NCBI GenBank assembly: GCA_023230985.1
Contig: JALNWH010000112.1
Coordinates: 1-6,070 of the forward strand
DNA from: Bacillota bacterium
GTDB lineage: Bacteria > Bacillota > Clostridia > Lutisporales > Lutisporaceae
DNA length: 6,070 nucleotides
Reading direction: 5' to 3'
How positions within the stretch are numbered: position 1 is the first letter of the stretch; each line of letters opens with the position of its first letter. Positions 5,789-6,070 of the stretch are shown in pieces. Made by a program: the position numbers and the translations under genes. Below the pieces are notes generated by a model. It worked only from the letters and a program-made list of their open reading frames with translations, did not search any database and was not told the DNA's origin.

Positions 5789-5889
5789 TGTCATTCTGAA
5801 CGCAGTGAAGAATCTTGTGTTCTCAATACATATAAGATCCTTCGCTAGTGCTCAGGATGACAATAAAGTGACTTTTTCAGTATTTTCGG
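5789..5889. repeat. Palindromic intergenic repeat, tandem unit 2
   Basis: This is a near-identical second copy 104 bp downstream of the first: arms at 5789-5816 and 5834-5862, then the same 27-bp tail (5863-5889). It differs from unit 1 by a 1-bp insertion in the loop (CATATAAG against CATTAAG) and one C-to-T change in the right arm (TAGTGCTC against TAGCGCTC), which leaves the overall fold intact. The near identity, including the non-palindromic tail, indicates a recent tandem duplication rather than two independent insertions. The unit stops 36 bp before the promoter of the next gene. Confidence 0.85.
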
Positions 5890-5924
5890 ACGGTTTTTTG
5901 GTACTATATAATCCTTATAAGTAT

Positions 5925-5954
5925 GTTGACTAGTCAACTGTATTATGTTATGAT
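5925..5954 (+). promoter_or_regulatory. Strong promoter with palindromic operator over the -35 box
   Basis: TTGACT (5926-5931) and TATGAT (5949-5954) are separated by exactly 17 bp, each with one mismatch to the sigma-A consensus. The -35 lies inside GTTGACTAGTCAAC (5925-5938), a perfect 14-bp palindrome, which is the expected geometry for a dimeric repressor blocking RNA polymerase. The gene beginning 50 bp downstream could encode that repressor and be autoregulated. The palindrome and hexamers are seen directly; the repressor is inferred. Confidence 0.7.
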
Positions 5955-6004
5955 TTTTTATGGTAACTTTTTAGCAAAATATTTTATATATAAGAGAGGT
6001 TTTT

Positions 6005-6070
6005 ATGAAAAAGTCTAATTCCCTAATTAGAACGATACTTGATTTATATCGAAAGAGCTTGGCCTATATA
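6005..6070 (+). CDS. N-terminal fragment of a gene leaving the window, possibly a MarR-type regulator
   Basis: The ATG at 6005 follows GAGAGGT (5994-6000) with a 4-nt gap, and 22 codons remain open to the right edge (MKKSNSLIRTILDLYRK...). The gene has its own strong promoter with an operator-like palindrome. The short helical N-terminus with LIRTILDLYRKSLAYI resembles the first dimerisation helix of MarR-family regulators, and an autoregulatory palindrome would suit such a protein. Twenty-two residues are too few for a firm family call; the presence of a gene is well supported by the promoter, ribosome binding site and open frame. Confidence 0.6.
   Translation, partial: MKKSNSLIRTILDLYRKSLAYI

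Noticed and set aside
5685..5889. CRISPR array
   Set aside because: There are only two units, each with a large internal palindrome and an identical tail in place of unique spacers, which fits a tandem palindromic repeat.
5508..5933. Plus-strand open frame of 141 codons
   Set aside because: Its sequence is made of the SERSEES and SFASAQDD peptides produced by palindromic repeats, it overlaps the small minus-strand gene, and it has no ribosome binding site.

Overview
The window is AT-rich and has strong AGGAGG-type ribosome binding sites, tightly packed genes, GTG/ATG starts and clostridial-looking proteins. It most likely comes from a low-GC Gram-positive bacterium, probably of the class Clostridia; this is inferred from style, and no marker gene fixes the species.

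Layout. (1) Positions 1-281 hold the 3' part of an MmcQ/YjbR-family gene that enters from the left edge. (2) Positions 297-363 hold a long imperfect hairpin, probably a terminator or dispersed palindromic element, followed by a promoter-like region. (3) Positions 472-5414 hold a five-gene co-directional cluster. It encodes the three subunits of a molybdenum hydroxylase of the xanthine dehydrogenase family (Mo subunit, FAD subunit, [2Fe-2S] subunit, in xdhABC order), then a polytopic membrane protein of unknown role, then a MobA/MocA-like nucleotidyltransferase. (4) A small hypothetical gene on the minus strand (5419-5616) converges on the cluster, with a probable bidirectional terminator between them. 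(5) Positions 5685-5889 hold two nearly identical ~100-bp tandem units, each with a long palindrome of the kind that produces spurious 'SERSEES...SFASAQDD' peptides. (6) Positions 5925-6070 hold a strong promoter with a perfect 14-bp palindrome over its -35 box, then the first 22 codons of a gene that runs off the right edge, possibly a MarR-type regulator.

How the genes fit together. The three subunits carry all the expected cofactor motifs: molybdopterin contacts and the catalytic Glu in the large subunit, AGGTE and TLGG FAD motifs in the medium subunit, and eight cysteines for two [2Fe-2S] clusters in the small subunit. They should form an enzyme that hydroxylates a heterocycle or aldehyde and passes electrons Mo -> FeS -> FAD. 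The MocA-like protein probably makes the cytosine-dinucleotide form of the cofactor for it. The membrane protein could be an S-component-like importer or another partner, but this is not established. Substrate-contact positions of classical xanthine oxidase (Glu802 and Arg880, bovine numbering) are not conserved, so the substrate should not be assumed to be xanthine.

No wholly new system is evident. The points most worth a second look are the unknown membrane protein inside the Mo-hydroxylase operon, the altered substrate pocket, the operator-like palindrome at the right end, and the tandem palindromic repeats.
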